A stretch of 64,000 bases of DNA, taken from NCBI GenBank assembly GCA_012184525.1, contig WOFQ01000007.1:744001-808000 (forward strand), in the 5' to 3' direction. Under the pieces are notes generated by a model. The model was not told the origin of the DNA. It ran no database searches and was given only the letters and a program-made list of their open reading frames with translations. Numbering within the stretch: position 1 is the stretch's first letter; each line of letters begins with the position of its first letter. Shown here piece after piece: positions 21,882 through 33,233 of this stretch. The stretch comes from Xenoacremonium recifei. Lineage: Eukaryota; Ascomycota; Sordariomycetes; Hypocreales; Nectriaceae. The position numbers were made by a program, and so were the translations under genes.

Positions 21882-24800
21882 ATGGCTGATCTTAAAGAGA
21901 TCTTCGCAAATGCTCAAACAGAGTTCTTCAACAGCCTATCCGCAGAAGAACGAGCTCAGTTCCGCCCTGTACACTCAACAAAGGAGCTTCTCGCCGACTT
22001 GTCGAGCATAGCTGCACTTCAAAAGTCCAAACGACGTCTGGCGCTACCCTTACTTGGAGCAGTTCAAAACTTCGGCAACAATTTGGAACCATATTTCAAA
22101 GTGATTGAGATTGTTTGCGCAGCACATCCCGAGTGGGCCAACATAGCACTTGGTGCTCTTCGCCTAGTCCTTCAAGTATGTGTTTTAGTCAGTCTTGTTT
22201 TCAATTGCTGACTTATATTTCCCAGTTAGCGAGCCAATTTGTCACATTCTTTGAGAAGGTGTGCCAGACCATCGAAAGGCTTGACGCAAACCTTCCACGC
22301 TACACTGAAATCATCGACTCTATAACTAAATCCACGAAACCTGGAAGTCGGAGTCCGAGGCTATTGGCTTCATTGAAAGCCACATGTAAACTTCTCTTTG
22401 ACTTCTTCATCGCTGTGGCCCGCGTTTTCTCAAAGAATGGCAGTAAGTAATACGACAACCTTTAAGTCGCTTTTAAGAACAAGTTCTCGCGCGTCGTAGA
22501 AATCAAGAAGACACCCGTTGTCGTGGCCGACTTGATGTGGAGGCCTTTCGATGCTCGATTTGGCGGAATACTTGAAAGCATCGACTTTCATACTAAAATA
22601 TTGAAGGAAGAAATCGATTTCTTGACTCGAGGCCAAATTCAAGACAAGCAAGAAAGCCAGGATAAAGCCTTGCGAGAAGCACACATACTCCACATGGCCT
22701 TACAGAACCATTTTAGCAAGTTCTCTAAAGGTGAGGCATTGCTTCCGGGCTTGCTCAATCAAACTCCCCCGTTCCCAATTGTAATTCTGACTTGCACGCG
22801 CCTTCAGACACATTTTTGGCTTCTACTCTGAATTGGCTACAGCCTCCTCCAGAGTTCAAGGAGCATTTAGAGCAAGCCCAGATGGCTCGCCTTGATGGCA
22901 CGGCGGAATGGATCTTTGACGATGCTGCCTTCAAAAGTTGGAGACATGGCGACGTGGTGTGTGGTGAATCTCCTCACTTGCTCTGGATCAATGGTGAGTT
23001 CTGAATCGGCTTCAGCTTCTCCAAAAGCACTAATGCCAATGACTAGGTAACCCTGGATGCGGCAAGAGTGTGCTAGCAGGCTCAATCATCGAGGAAATTA
23101 ATCGACACCCAAACGACGGAAAGCCCGGTGTATCTGTTCTCTATTATTTCTTCAACCAAACCTCTGGCACACGCAATACGAGGACGGATGCATATCGTGC
23201 CATCGCAACTCAAATCTTGCAAAACTTTCATCATGACCAGAACGTCCAAGACATCTTCGCACTCTCGATGGTTCAATACCCTGTACAATCGAGGGCGACA
23301 GGGAATGAATTGCTCCATTTAATCCAACAGGTGTTCCATCATTTCAATGATCCAACGATTGTTTTGGATGGCATCGATGAATGTATCGATGGAAATGAGC
23401 TCTACAAAGAAGTCTCCAGCTGGTCTATCGATGGCGGCGTGAAGGTTTTGTTTCTTAGTCGACCAAACGTATCTTGCCTTCGACGCCGACTAGGTGAGCC
23501 AGCCATGATCGCTATCGCTAGACATGTTCTAGACCCAGATATTGAGGCGTATCTCATGCCTTATGTGCTTGAGCTGAAGGGGGATGGTCTCCTTCCGAAC
23601 AATGTGTCAGAAACAGAAATCGTCGCACGCCTCGTGTCGAGAGCAGAAGGGATGTTTCTATGGGCACGTCTCATGATCTCATTGCTCAATTCCCCTGCGC
23701 TTACAAGATCAGAGAGAATGGAGACAATCATGGAGACGACACCTGATGGACTTGACTCGATCTATGAGCAAATTCATCACCAGATCCTGTCGCTGGACAC
23801 ACCAAGCAGAAATCTGGCATGTGATGCCCTTACCTGGATCAGCTACAGCCCCAGAAAACTCGGCTGCGCTGAAATGAGACAGGCAGTGAAGCCAGGGGAC
23901 TTCGCAGATGCGGAAGAGGATTCGAACCGCCGGTTCCACGACGCTCTCATAACGTCATGCTGTGGTGTGCTGGAGAAATCCCAGACAGGCGTCTATCAGT
24001 ATATTCACCTCTCTGCAAGGGTCTATTTTGTCTCGACAAAAACCTACAGAATTTCTACTTTGAGACCCATTGTTCCAAGCGAGCATCAGGCGAGGATGCA
24101 AATTCTGATGCGGTTCATTTCGTTCCTTACTTATGATGTCCCGCTGCGGCCTCTTGCACTGACGACGAATGAGAACCAACTTGACGATATCAGAAATAGG
24201 CTTCCATTGCTTCCAGTAGCATCATCAGAGTATCTTCAAGTTTACCTCGCTCACATAAGCAGCATTTCATTAGAGAGTATCGGTGACGATGTCACCCCAC
24301 TGCTCTCAAAATTATTGGCGCTTCCCCTCAATGTTATGATCTGGATTGAGTCGCTTTATAGATTTACAGCAAGATGGATTTCGAGCTACAGTACGGGAAT
24401 AGCAAATCAACTTCAATGCCTCCTGGACCGCAACTGCTGGACACCGCCTATTCGGGTTTGCTTACAAGATTTGTCCGAGCTTCTGGTCGATCTTCAGAAC
24501 CTTGATCGGGACTGGCGTCCTACTCTGGTTGAGAGACCTTCTGCTCTCTGGGAAGATGTGACTCTGTTTACGAGAAGCCGATTTTTGGTGTCTACCAAGG
24601 CTGGGTTGCTTCAAAATCATGCTCCTTCAATCGCCGTTGATGGGCAAGTCATCAAACCCATATCCTCTATTTCCCGCAATTCTCATGATGGTAGTCATCT
24701 TGCAGTTCTAGGGATTTATCTACCGCCGTAAGCATCACCCCTTGAATAGTATGAATAAGAGTGCTAACTGAAGAGATAAGCAATGAAGACAGAGGGAAAT

Positions 24801-25969
24801 TGACAGGTTGGCTAATCGACTTCACAGTGCGAGCGCTGAATGCGGACCAGAGTCGAGTTTCTTCGAGTACCACCTATTTTCTGGATAATGAAGAAGGCTT
24901 GAAGAATTATTTCGGCAGAGCCCAGATTCCCTTATCGATAAAACCTGATTTGAAAGGTTTCACGGTATTTGATAGGGTTTTTTTCATGTCAAGCGACAAC
25001 CCATCTGAGTATTTTAGTGCCCGGGCCGCGCTGCTGCCTACATTAGATACTCTCTTGTCCCGATTGCATACCGAGGATCAATATGAAATCTTATGGACCG
25101 AAGATGGAAGTCACCTCGTCTTCGTCAATCACTTTAGGAAGACACATGAATTTACTGCGTGGGCTTGGTTTGGTGTTTTCTCGGCCAAGCATCACCAACG
25201 ACAGGAAAGAATGGAGTTGAAATATTCGACAACCCAACAGATGAGTGATGGCGCAAAGGCGGCAGATATCAAGTCACATCCGACGCTCCCGGTGCTTATC
25301 TTTCGGGCCAAGGGATCAATCTTCATGTGGGAGTTCAGCGAAGGTTCGTAATGATACGTCTAAGCTCCTATTCGTTGCTAAGTCCAGCGCAGCTAGTCCA
25401 ATTTCCCTTCGCGAGTTCAATTCGACCCAGAAACCTGGCACATAGCTAAAGTTGATCTGTCCTTCACTGCATGCGGGAACTACCTCGTCGTGTCTTGTGA
25501 TGGCTACAATCAACAACACCTCATTCCTTTCCTCCATAAGTTGAAAGGAGTTGCAAATGGTAACAGAGCAGATGCGTTGCTTCAAACCCTCCCAGCTAGT
25601 CTGGACTCGATCATAGAGGTCGATCGGGAATCAGGGGGCACCATCACCACTAGGGTGAAGGCGGACGTCGACCCATACTCCAATGTCAGACTTATCCACA
25701 GCAAAGAACATGGACAGCTGACCTCGATACCAATTCTTCAACTACCGACGGGCATCTCGCTTAATGACGTTTCAGTGTCGCTTCATCAGACGGCTAGTGA
25801 TGCTGAAGACGATAGATTGAAGATCATCGTGAACAAGGCGAAATCTGGAGCTGATGGGTCAGGCCGTCTTCCTTTTGTGGTGTGGAAAGACAAAAGGGCT
25901 ATACAGGCTCAAAGGCAAAGTGCAGTCAGCGACCAAAAGTCCACAACCAGACCCCAACTACCACCATAA
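21882..25969 (+). CDS. NACHT-domain STAND (NLR-like) protein
   Basis: Seven exons (introns 22176-22225, 22443-22499, 22731-22807, 22994-23046, 24728-24792, 25344-25415) give about 1237 residues. The N-terminal about 160 residues resemble the DUF7708-type domain of fungal STAND proteins (HPEWANIALGALRLVLQ). The NACHT ATPase starts near residue 310 with P-loop GNPGCGKSVLAG; Walker B is PTIVLDGIDE near residue 413, and VLFLSRPN fits sensor 1. A winged-helix-like region follows (LDSIYEQIHHQILSLDTPSR). The C-terminal part has degenerate beta-propeller-like stretches (HPTLPVLIFRAKGSIFMWEF). Such proteins are cytosolic sensors in heterokaryon incompatibility and immune-like responses. The acceptors of introns 5 and 6 are uncertain, and the last exon is in frame only with a weak GAG acceptor, so recent decay of the 3' end is possible. 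Confidence 0.85.
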
Positions 25970-26278
25970 CGCCCCCTAAATTTTATGTAGTTTAACAATT
26001 AGAGAAGAGACTGTGTGTTCCAGGAGATTACAAATAGATCCGAATATGAGTTTTTCAAGACGCACATATCTCACAGAGAGATGGAACGGACAACTACATC
26101 TGCTAGCAAGCGCTCTTCGCTCCCAGAGGAGAGGCAGGTTTGTCTTTCTCGTTGCGTATAGTCTTTAGCACCACTATAATTATAGAAGGACGGTCTACAT
26201 CACTTTTCTTTACGTTTAATTGGGCAACTAGTGGCGTGGGTATCTTGATTGAACTCTAAAACTATGGATCTTGGTGTC
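25970..26278. other. Short convergent 3' region between the two STAND-type genes
   Basis: This 309-bp gap separates two convergent stop codons. No gene or notable repeat is seen. Confidence 0.45.
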
Positions 26279-27936
26279 TTATTGCTTCTTTCTTATTCCA
26301 GACCAGGCAAGTGTCCGAGCCTTTTGCCCTGTTCGTATACGTCTGAGATGTGGAGGCGGCGGAGTTGGTCTCTGAACCGTGACGATTGTGCTCGTGTCGC
26401 TGCATTTGACGGAGCTTGATAGGTCAGTTTGACCGCTGAGGAGCATTAATTTGAGTTGACAACTCGAGCCTTGGCAACGGGAAACGAGGTTCTCGAGCAT
26501 GAACAGAAACTCTTCAGCCTGCCTGCTTGAGCCGGGACCACTTTCAGCTTCGACGAGTAGGAAACACTGCGGGAACCGGCCGAGGATGAGGCTTAGGATC
26601 TCCAGCCATTCATCATCGCTATGCTTCCCCTGGAGCCTCGCCGCGTCCAAGTTCGTGGTGCCCGCGATCATGAGCTCCGGGACAAGCCTCGTGAGCTGGA
26701 ATATCAGGCTGCGAATGACGTCTGCACGGGAAAGCGCTTCCTCTTGTCGGCCAGTATCAACCAGATGCCAGATGACGGCAGTGTCTGCGGGCTCGAGGAC
26801 GCCAATCAACTCAATTGCGAGTTCCTTCGCGTTTGCTTGGGCTTGAGGACCAGCCTGCAGGATCAGGAGAGGGGTGGCTGGAGCAGCCATCCAGTTGCTC
26901 AAGCGTTGTATGATGTCCAAAATGCTCTGGCTGTCGCGTATCCATGGATTCCCTCTCTTGACGAGAGCTTGCTGTCTGCTGAGGATCTCTTCTGGCAATA
27001 CTTTCGGCCGAAGGTTATTCATAACCTCGTTGAGTTGGAGATCGATGACTCGAGCCTGGGTGTCTCCAAGAGAACCTTGGACAGTTGTGACTTTGCCGCT
27101 GATCTCTTCCATCTTGCTGCGAACATCCTTCAACTGTATGTCGATTATATCGAATCTTTGATGATGTGCCTTGTCGGCTTCGTCCAGCTTCTCTCCGAGG
27201 CCAGCAATACTCTCGCCATGCTGCTGAACGTCCCAGCGCAACCCTCGAATTTCTGCCTTAGAGGCGGCCGACGCCTCCTCATCAATCGTCTTGGTGCAAG
27301 TCCAAATCTGGTCAATTAGTGGCTTGTACTTGATCTCAAACGGCTTTACGAGGGCAGAAACCGCACGGCCAGCTGGGTGACGTGAAAACCACTGCACAGC
27401 CTGTCGCAAGAACAACACCAAGTGCGCATAGAGCTGAGCCATGCTGGCCTTCATCCGCTCGGTTGGGTACAACTTCGCATGTAGTTCCGTTCGCGGTAGG
27501 GCGTTGGAGATATCCCTCAGAGCTTCGGATATCTGAGTCGTGACTTTCTCGTGGTTAAGAACTCCCTGGTTTCAAGTCAGAACGAGACGGTCGAGTCGCG
27601 TACTTCAAGGCTACGCACAATCAGGACAAACTTTACAGATCCCCATGCCAGCGAGACGTATTCAGGATGATGTTGAGCGAGCGTGTCGAGGATCTGGCCG
27701 TAGAACATGATCCAGGAACATATCTTCCGCATGTAGCCCAAGACAGTCTTCTTGGTTGCCCCAGCAGTTCTATATTGCTCCTCGACATCCTCGACTTCGG
27801 CACGTATGTTATCGAGGGAGCGGTGTTCTTCGATCCATGCGAGTGCTTGCGGTCTTCCCTTTAATTCCCGCTTCAAAAAGTCGATCGCTTCGTCGTACGC
27901 TATTTTCGCAACATCGTCGCTCGAACAAGTCAGCAT
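26279..27936 (-). CDS. DUF7708-type STAND-like protein with degenerate NTPase region
   Basis: Two exons (intron 27566-27618) give about 534 residues. The N-terminal domain contains HHPEYVSLAWGSVKFVLI, interrupted by the intron, then GVLNHEKVTTQISEAL, a signature of the fungal DUF7708 family. A coiled coil follows (about residues 190-275, heptads such as LGEKLDEADKAHHQRFDIID). The C-terminal half looks like a STAND NTPase, but the P-loop position reads LILQAGPQAQANAKE without a GK[ST], and the Walker B position reads QCFLLVEAES without adjacent acidic residues. ATP binding is therefore doubtful. The motif and the phase-0 intron right after it match the NACHT gene at 21882, implying common ancestry of the N-termini. 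Function is unknown; a regulatory or decoy partner is one idea. Confidence 0.8.
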
Positions 27937-28304
27937 CGGGGTTGAGAAGCATGGGGGCTAGATCCATTACTTTGAGCCAAGATACCACGCCCGCACAGCT
28001 TCATCTTTCTCGGTTACCGTCATTTCTCTGGCTGTGCCGGCGACGGTACCCTTCAAGTGATTCGATGCTTTGGAGAGAAACCTTTGCCAATCCTACGATT
28101 TCATGATTGCTTGCAGACCAGGTTTACAGCCCCCAACAGGTTCCACTGTGCTGAGAGAACGCCTTGCGAGGCAACCAACCAGAGGCCTCGATCAGGCTAT
28201 GCATTGCTGCCCGAAGGCGAGCTGGACCGGCTTTCGCGTTTCTGCACTGCCAACTCATTGATTTGCCAAATACAATCTCATTCTTCGATCCAAACACCTT
28301 GAGG
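27937..28304. promoter_or_regulatory. Divergent promoter region
   Basis: This 368-bp gap lies between divergent starts at 27936 and 28305. The frame of the downstream gene is open back to about 28164 but has no in-frame ATG there. Nothing else is recognised. Confidence 0.4.
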
Positions 28305-29219
28305 ATGCCGCTCATCCCCAGGCAAGCCGACGATAGCGACAATACTCGACGCGACCGCTCCAAACTCACGTCCTTGAATTCCCGATCGATTCTATCAGCA
28401 GTTGGCGGTACCGCCTTACCACAAAGCGGTCTCACGGCGGTGAGCACGAGAGATGGCTGCCTTGGAGGCTCTGGCCGTGGGCTGCTCTCGTCTCCCGTCG
28501 GCAGGCTCAACGCCAAGCGATCGTTTGCTTCGTCATCGTCGTCCGTAGCCAGCAGCATTTCTCAGCCGTCTCCAGCCCCTGACACTCGACGTGATCAACC
28601 CACCAACCCCAGGTCAACGGAACCGTCCCGTAAACGTCCACGACCCGATATTCACCGCGAAATCCTCATGACGGATGAACCAGATTGGGATGCTTCCCAC
28701 GGTCCTCTCCGACCCCCAGAGGCCTCTACTCAGTCCTTGAGCACGACTCCCCAAAATAGCACACATGTTCTCTCAGACAGCGGTGATACCAACATCGAGG
28801 TGCGGAAGAAACGGCAGCGAGTCAACCAGACTATATCCGAAGATTTCAGCGACGAGAAGGCACTTCTGCAACGGAGGCTCGTGGCCATAGAGGGAAGCAG
28901 CACGGCAAAGGCGAAAACACGCAAGCAAGATAGTGACAGCGAAACCCACCAAGAGAAACGCCCCCATATCTCCCAACTTTTTTTGGGCTTGAATGATGAT
29001 CTCCCTGCCCTTACCAAAGACCTGCCTGAAGTCATAACCGGAGAGCAAATGAATACGCCTCCAGACTTTTATGAGCAGGCTGAGGCGGAGAGGGCGCAGC
29101 GGGAGGCGCGGCGGGAGGCACGGCGGGAGGCGAGGTGGCGGCGGGAGCTGGCGCGGCAGGCGCTGGAACGGGAGCGGCAGGAGCCGGAGGCACAGCGGCA
29201 TGTGCTGCAGCAGAAATAG
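28305..29219 (+). CDS. Hypothetical charged, disordered protein with Arg/Glu-rich C-terminal helix
   Basis: A single open frame of about 304 residues starts at the first in-frame ATG. I do not recognise the family. Residues 1-200 are Ser/Thr/Arg-rich and look disordered, with basic patches such as PSRKRPRP and VRKKRQRVNQ that could serve as nuclear localisation signals. The C-terminus is a long charged helix made partly of exact REAR repeats (AQREARREARREARWRRE) encoded by a 12-bp direct repeat at about 29099-29140. The length of the frame and its coding-like composition in an otherwise AT-rich area support a real gene, but there is no domain evidence. It is divergent from the DUF7708 gene and upstream of the AAA ATPase. 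Confidence 0.5.
   Translation: MPLIPRQADDSDNTRRDRSKLTSLNSRSILSAVGGTALPQSGLTAVSTRDGCLGGSGRGLLSSPVGRLNAKRSFASSSSSVASSISQPSPAPDTRRDQPTNPRSTEPSRKRPRPDIHREILMTDEPDWDASHGPLRPPEASTQSLSTTPQNSTHVLSDSGDTNIEVRKKRQRVNQTISEDFSDEKALLQRRLVAIEGSSTAKAKTRKQDSDSETHQEKRPHISQLFLGLNDDLPALTKDLPEVITGEQMNTPPDFYEQAEAERAQREARREARREARWRRELARQALERERQEPEAQRHVLQQK
29099..29140 (+). repeat. 12-bp coding direct repeat (REAR units)
   Basis: Three to four near-identical 12-bp units of the form CGGGAGGCRCGG are readable. Each encodes Arg-Glu-Ala-Arg in the unknown protein at 28305. Confidence 0.75.
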
Positions 29220-29933
29220 GGTATATCATTCTTTTTTGGTAATTCCAGCGGTTAATGAAATCTCAGGTGCTAAAGCAGTTTGACTACAGTATGCAATTAG
29301 CAAACTCAACATAGTCGGCTAATACTCTCGATGATTTCGACTTCGGCTTCGACACATTCCTCCAGCAAGGAGAATGGACCAAGGGGGATGCAGATCCTAG
29401 GCCCAGATGCTTTGAATAAGATACTGCATTCGGGATGTTTAAAGAATGTAGATTAGACTAAATACAAATAGTGCAGCCAACACCTTGAATGAAGTAAATA
29501 AACAAACACACACAGAACATATACAATGAATACTCCGTAGATCCAGTGCTTATCCCGACCAAAAAAGAAAAAAAAAACCTAAGTAGTGTTAGTCAAAAGA
29601 GGGATATCCCGACTAAGAGCCGCAAATTAGGGAGCTAAATAAGGGAAAAGCAGACTTCTCCTTTACATAGAGGATTAATGTGCTAAAGCTAAATGAATTA
29701 GCTGGTAATCGTGTACCCAAAATATGTGCTGTAGTATTTGTAATTACTATGTAAAGAATATACATTCTATCAAACTCACTATTAATCCGCTCCGAAGTCT
29801 GATCCGTACCTAGGTACAGCATGTGACGTCCGTACCAATTTGGAATGGTCTGACCCCAAGGCTGGCCATTCTTCAGCCGCTGGGACAGAGCTGCCTAAAC
29901 AACAGCACACCCGGTCGTCAGCAATCTCAAACC
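29220..29933. other. AT-rich intergenic region
   Basis: This 714-bp stretch separates the unknown gene from the AAA ATPase. It is visibly AT-rich with poly-A runs near 29560-29577. No gene is seen. Confidence 0.45.
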
Positions 29934-32377
29934 ATGGACCTACATGAGAAGAGAGGTGACGGCACAAGTACAGACCCCGAGCATTTGTCTTTCACCCAAA
30001 AGGTAGACACCGACGCCAGGCAGAAGCGGCCGAGATATGACTCCGAGGAGAGTCGAGACGTCTCAACCTGGAGCGAATCCGAACTCAGCGAACGAGGCAA
30101 ATGGAAACGGCAGCGGAGAACAACTGGTATGATTTCGGGCGTTAAGACTTACCTTGTTGTTCATGAGGTTTATTGCGACCACGACACTCAAGAGCACGAC
30201 AATCATCCATTCACCGCCTTGTTCTTTGATGTCCCTCGTCTTAATGCAGCCGACTGCAGCATCAGTCCGCTTCATGGCGAGTATCGCCTGGAGGAAACTT
30301 TGGATGAGTATCTCAAGGAACATCCGGAAGTAAGCTTTACCGTTGTGAGGCGTTATAGCTGCATTGAGTATCATCGGCTACTTTCAGACAGTTTTGAGAA
30401 ACTGCCCTTACCTTACCTGGGTCCCTCTGAGGCTGAGGAATGTTTGCCCTACTATACAATCCTAAAGCACGCTGGCCCTCCGGCTGTGCCGTTGGCGGAA
30501 TCGATACAGGTCCTCTCTCCGCCGCTGATAGACGCTATGCGAATCTTGGAGGCATCTAACCCAATACTCCGCGGCTGGGATCTCGTCTACAACCTACAGG
30601 CGCCGTACATCCATTTCTACCATACGAAAGAAGATATAAAGGAGTCCGCCCGGAATATCCTTGACGACGAAGCAAAGATGTGTACGACTTCTCTGCTTGA
30701 CTATGTCGAAAAGTGGCTTGGGCCTGAGTACGATGAAGCCGACGCCCTCTTCAAGAGGGGCGTGGTCACCCTCAAACATCTACCCAAACTATTCCGAAGG
30801 CAAGATATCATCGTGACGCTTGAAGATGGCCATACAAGAGGATATTGCGCAACAAGTTGTGAATCGCAGAAAGGGGGCGTGCAAATACAACGATCTACTT
30901 GGTCCTTCGACGGTTTTTTTAGACAGACGAAGAGTCAAATTTTCGTGCGCTGGCAAGGAAACGAAGATGAAGAGCTGGCGATCGAAAGGCTCGATGCGTA
31001 TCCATTAAGATACGCCACGTCTGGTCTGAGAGAGAAGCAACTCGCGCGTGGTGCCTTATTCTGGTCTTGCCGAAACAGAAATTTCATCAGCTATACACCC
31101 CCTCGTCGGACGTTTGAGTTCCAGACCGTACGTTAATCTCTCGTCCCTCTCGCCCGATCTCAAATTGACTCTGACAGTCCAATCCTCGGTACATGATAGA
31201 CATGCAAACATACGAGCACCTACATGAGAGAGAATCGAACACAAGTTCACAGGACGTTGAACTTGATGAGAATCTGATGGATTCTGACACTCCGCCAAGC
31301 GAAGAATTTGCCCTCCAGCTACCACCGAAGATTTTAGGCTTCGGCCTACATGACAAGAAATGGAGTAAGTCACTGCTATCTCTCGACGTCCAATTATGCG
31401 ATGTTAACCGATGATAGGAAACCTTTTCGTCGAACACATACAACAAATCAATTGGAACAAGACAGCATTCGATCGTCTCGTCCTAGACGCAGACAAGAAG
31501 AGTCTCGTCACGGCGATGGTGAAAGAACACGTTCTGGCCGATACATCTTCTGACATTATTGAGGGGAAAGGGAACGGCTTGATTATCCTCCTTCATGGCA
31601 GCCCAGGCACAGGGAAGACATTAACTGCGGAGAGCGTGGCTGAATTAGCCGAGAAACCTCTTTACCGAGTGACATGTGGCGACATTGGAACCGATCCCGA
31701 AGCGGTAGAGAAGTACCTTGAGTCTGTTCTCTATATTGGCACCTTATGGAAAGCAGGTATGTATGAGCGCCAACTATCTAACTACGACAGCTGATTGACA
31801 TTTTAGTGGTGCTTTTTGACGAAAGCGACGTCTTCCTAGAGGAGAGGACACAATTTGACTTGCAGCGGAATGCGCTCGTATCCGTCTTTCTTCGCGTCCT
31901 CGAATACTATGACGGTATTCTTATCCTGACGTCAAATAGAGGTACGACATTATTCGAGCCGTTATGGCGTAACGTCTGGATCTTTGCTAAGCCTGTTCCT
32001 CAGTCGGTACGTTTGACGAGGCCTTCAAATCGCGAGTTCACCTGGCTCTTCACTATCCCGTAATAGATGAGCGTGGTAGAGTAGAGATCTGGCATGATTT
32101 CATCCAGCAGCTGGAGAAGCTAGGGGTTGATGCCAACTACGATCAACTGAAGTCTAAAACAAGTATTCTGGCACTAGACAACTTGAACGGGCGCCAGATC
32201 AGAAACTCGATCAGAACAGCCAGACAACTTGCATCACAGAGCAAGGAGCCACTCTCATATGACCACCTCAGAAAGGCCATGAAGGTAGCCCAAGAGTTTG
32301 AGAAGTATGTCGTGGAAACTCACGGAGGGAACACGTATGAAGAGGTCGCCAAGACAAACAACATCAGGGCACGTTAG
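29934..32377 (+). CDS. AAA+ ATPase, fungal DUF7025-AAA architecture
   Basis: Five exons (introns 31128-31177, 31365-31417, 31757-31806, 31942-32003) give about 742 residues. A charged N-terminus precedes a large domain (about residues 60-395) resembling the fungal DUF7025 region (YTILKHAGPPAVPLAE, LVYNLQAPYIHFYHT, LFKRGVVTLKHLPKLF). One AAA module follows (about 500-680): Walker A LLHGSPGTGKTLTAESVAE, Walker B VVLFDESDVFLEER, sensor ILTSNR and an arginine-finger region FDEAFKSRVHLALHYP, then a helical lid. The family is common and expanded in filamentous ascomycetes, but its substrates are unknown. No transmembrane segment or signal peptide is evident. All splice junctions preserve the AAA core, so the gene appears intact. 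Walker B has DES where most AAA proteins have DEx with other residues. Confidence 0.85.
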
Positions 32378-33233
32378 CTTTAGTGATGGGTCATGTGTGT
32401 CGATAAGATTTTGGCTCTCGGCTAGAGCTCTAGCTGCTTCGAACAAGTATTTTGAAGCTCGGAATTGCGTGATGAACAACCAGAAGGCGTTGGTGGGCAT
32501 GAATTTGATCCGGAGTGTTTCCTAGGCGTTTATTTGATACTGTCTCTGGAAGGCAAGTAGTAAATATCCTCGAGACGCCGAGACTGGAGGGCATTGGGCC
32601 CCCGATCTCACTGAATCAGGTCTCGTTACACCGAAAGCTAGCAATTTTACCAGACATCCGTGATTTGAGATATAGAAACATTCTTTTTATAGGTACTAAG
32701 CATCCTACTCCGCAAGAGTCATGTCTTAAGGGAGTGATCTCGTCAACTCGACCTATATAGTGCAGCTTACTCTACATATAGATACTGCTGTAGTATATAA
32801 ATAAAGTTTAGGAATGTATAAAATATTAAATACCACGGTGAGGGATATTTGATACTATCACTATCTTCAAATATAGCATTATATTTATAGTAGAAATAGT
32901 GCTGTTAGGGTCGATACGGGGTGGTCGCAGACTTTTGGCCGATAACCGTACAGATAAAATAAAAAGCCCTGCCACTTATTAGCGGTAAAATGAAGCAATA
33001 TTATTACTATATTACTTATATTCAGTGTTTCAATATTACCAGGTTTAGCATGCAAAGCACATAGGCATCTACAATCTCCCATAGAAATAGGTACGCAGTA
33101 CACATATATATATGTGTCACGTGACGGATTCCCTGCTGAGTCTCTGAGCAAACTCAACGCTTCTTCTCTACCAACGCCGGTACAAGGAAGCTCGAATCTC
33201 GCCTCCGTGCCCATGTAAGGCACGAAACTCCCG
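32378..33233. other. AT-rich intergenic region
   Basis: The part at about 32690-33110 is strongly AT-rich with many TATA-like runs. A 10-bp palindrome GTCACGTGAC (33116-33125) lies about 110 bp upstream of the next start and could be a bHLH-type E-box. No gene or recognisable transposon remnant is seen. Confidence 0.45.
33116..33125. promoter_or_regulatory. Palindromic E-box-like GTCACGTGAC
   Basis: A perfect 10-bp palindrome with a CACGTG core lies 109-118 bp upstream of the kinase-like gene start. CACGTG is the core site of fungal bHLH factors such as Cbf1 and Pho4 types. Function is inferred from position only. Confidence 0.35.

Noticed and set aside
23917..23930. tRNA B-box-like sequence GATTCGAACC
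   Set aside because: It lies inside the NACHT coding exon, and no matching A-box or cloverleaf could be found.
26621..27319. 232-codon plus-strand open frame within the DUF7708 gene
   Set aside because: It lies antisense to a coding exon with recognisable family motifs and has no homology of its own.
32690..33110. AT-rich stretch considered as a mutated transposon remnant
   Set aside because: No terminal repeats, target-site duplication or residual transposase reading frame could be seen.
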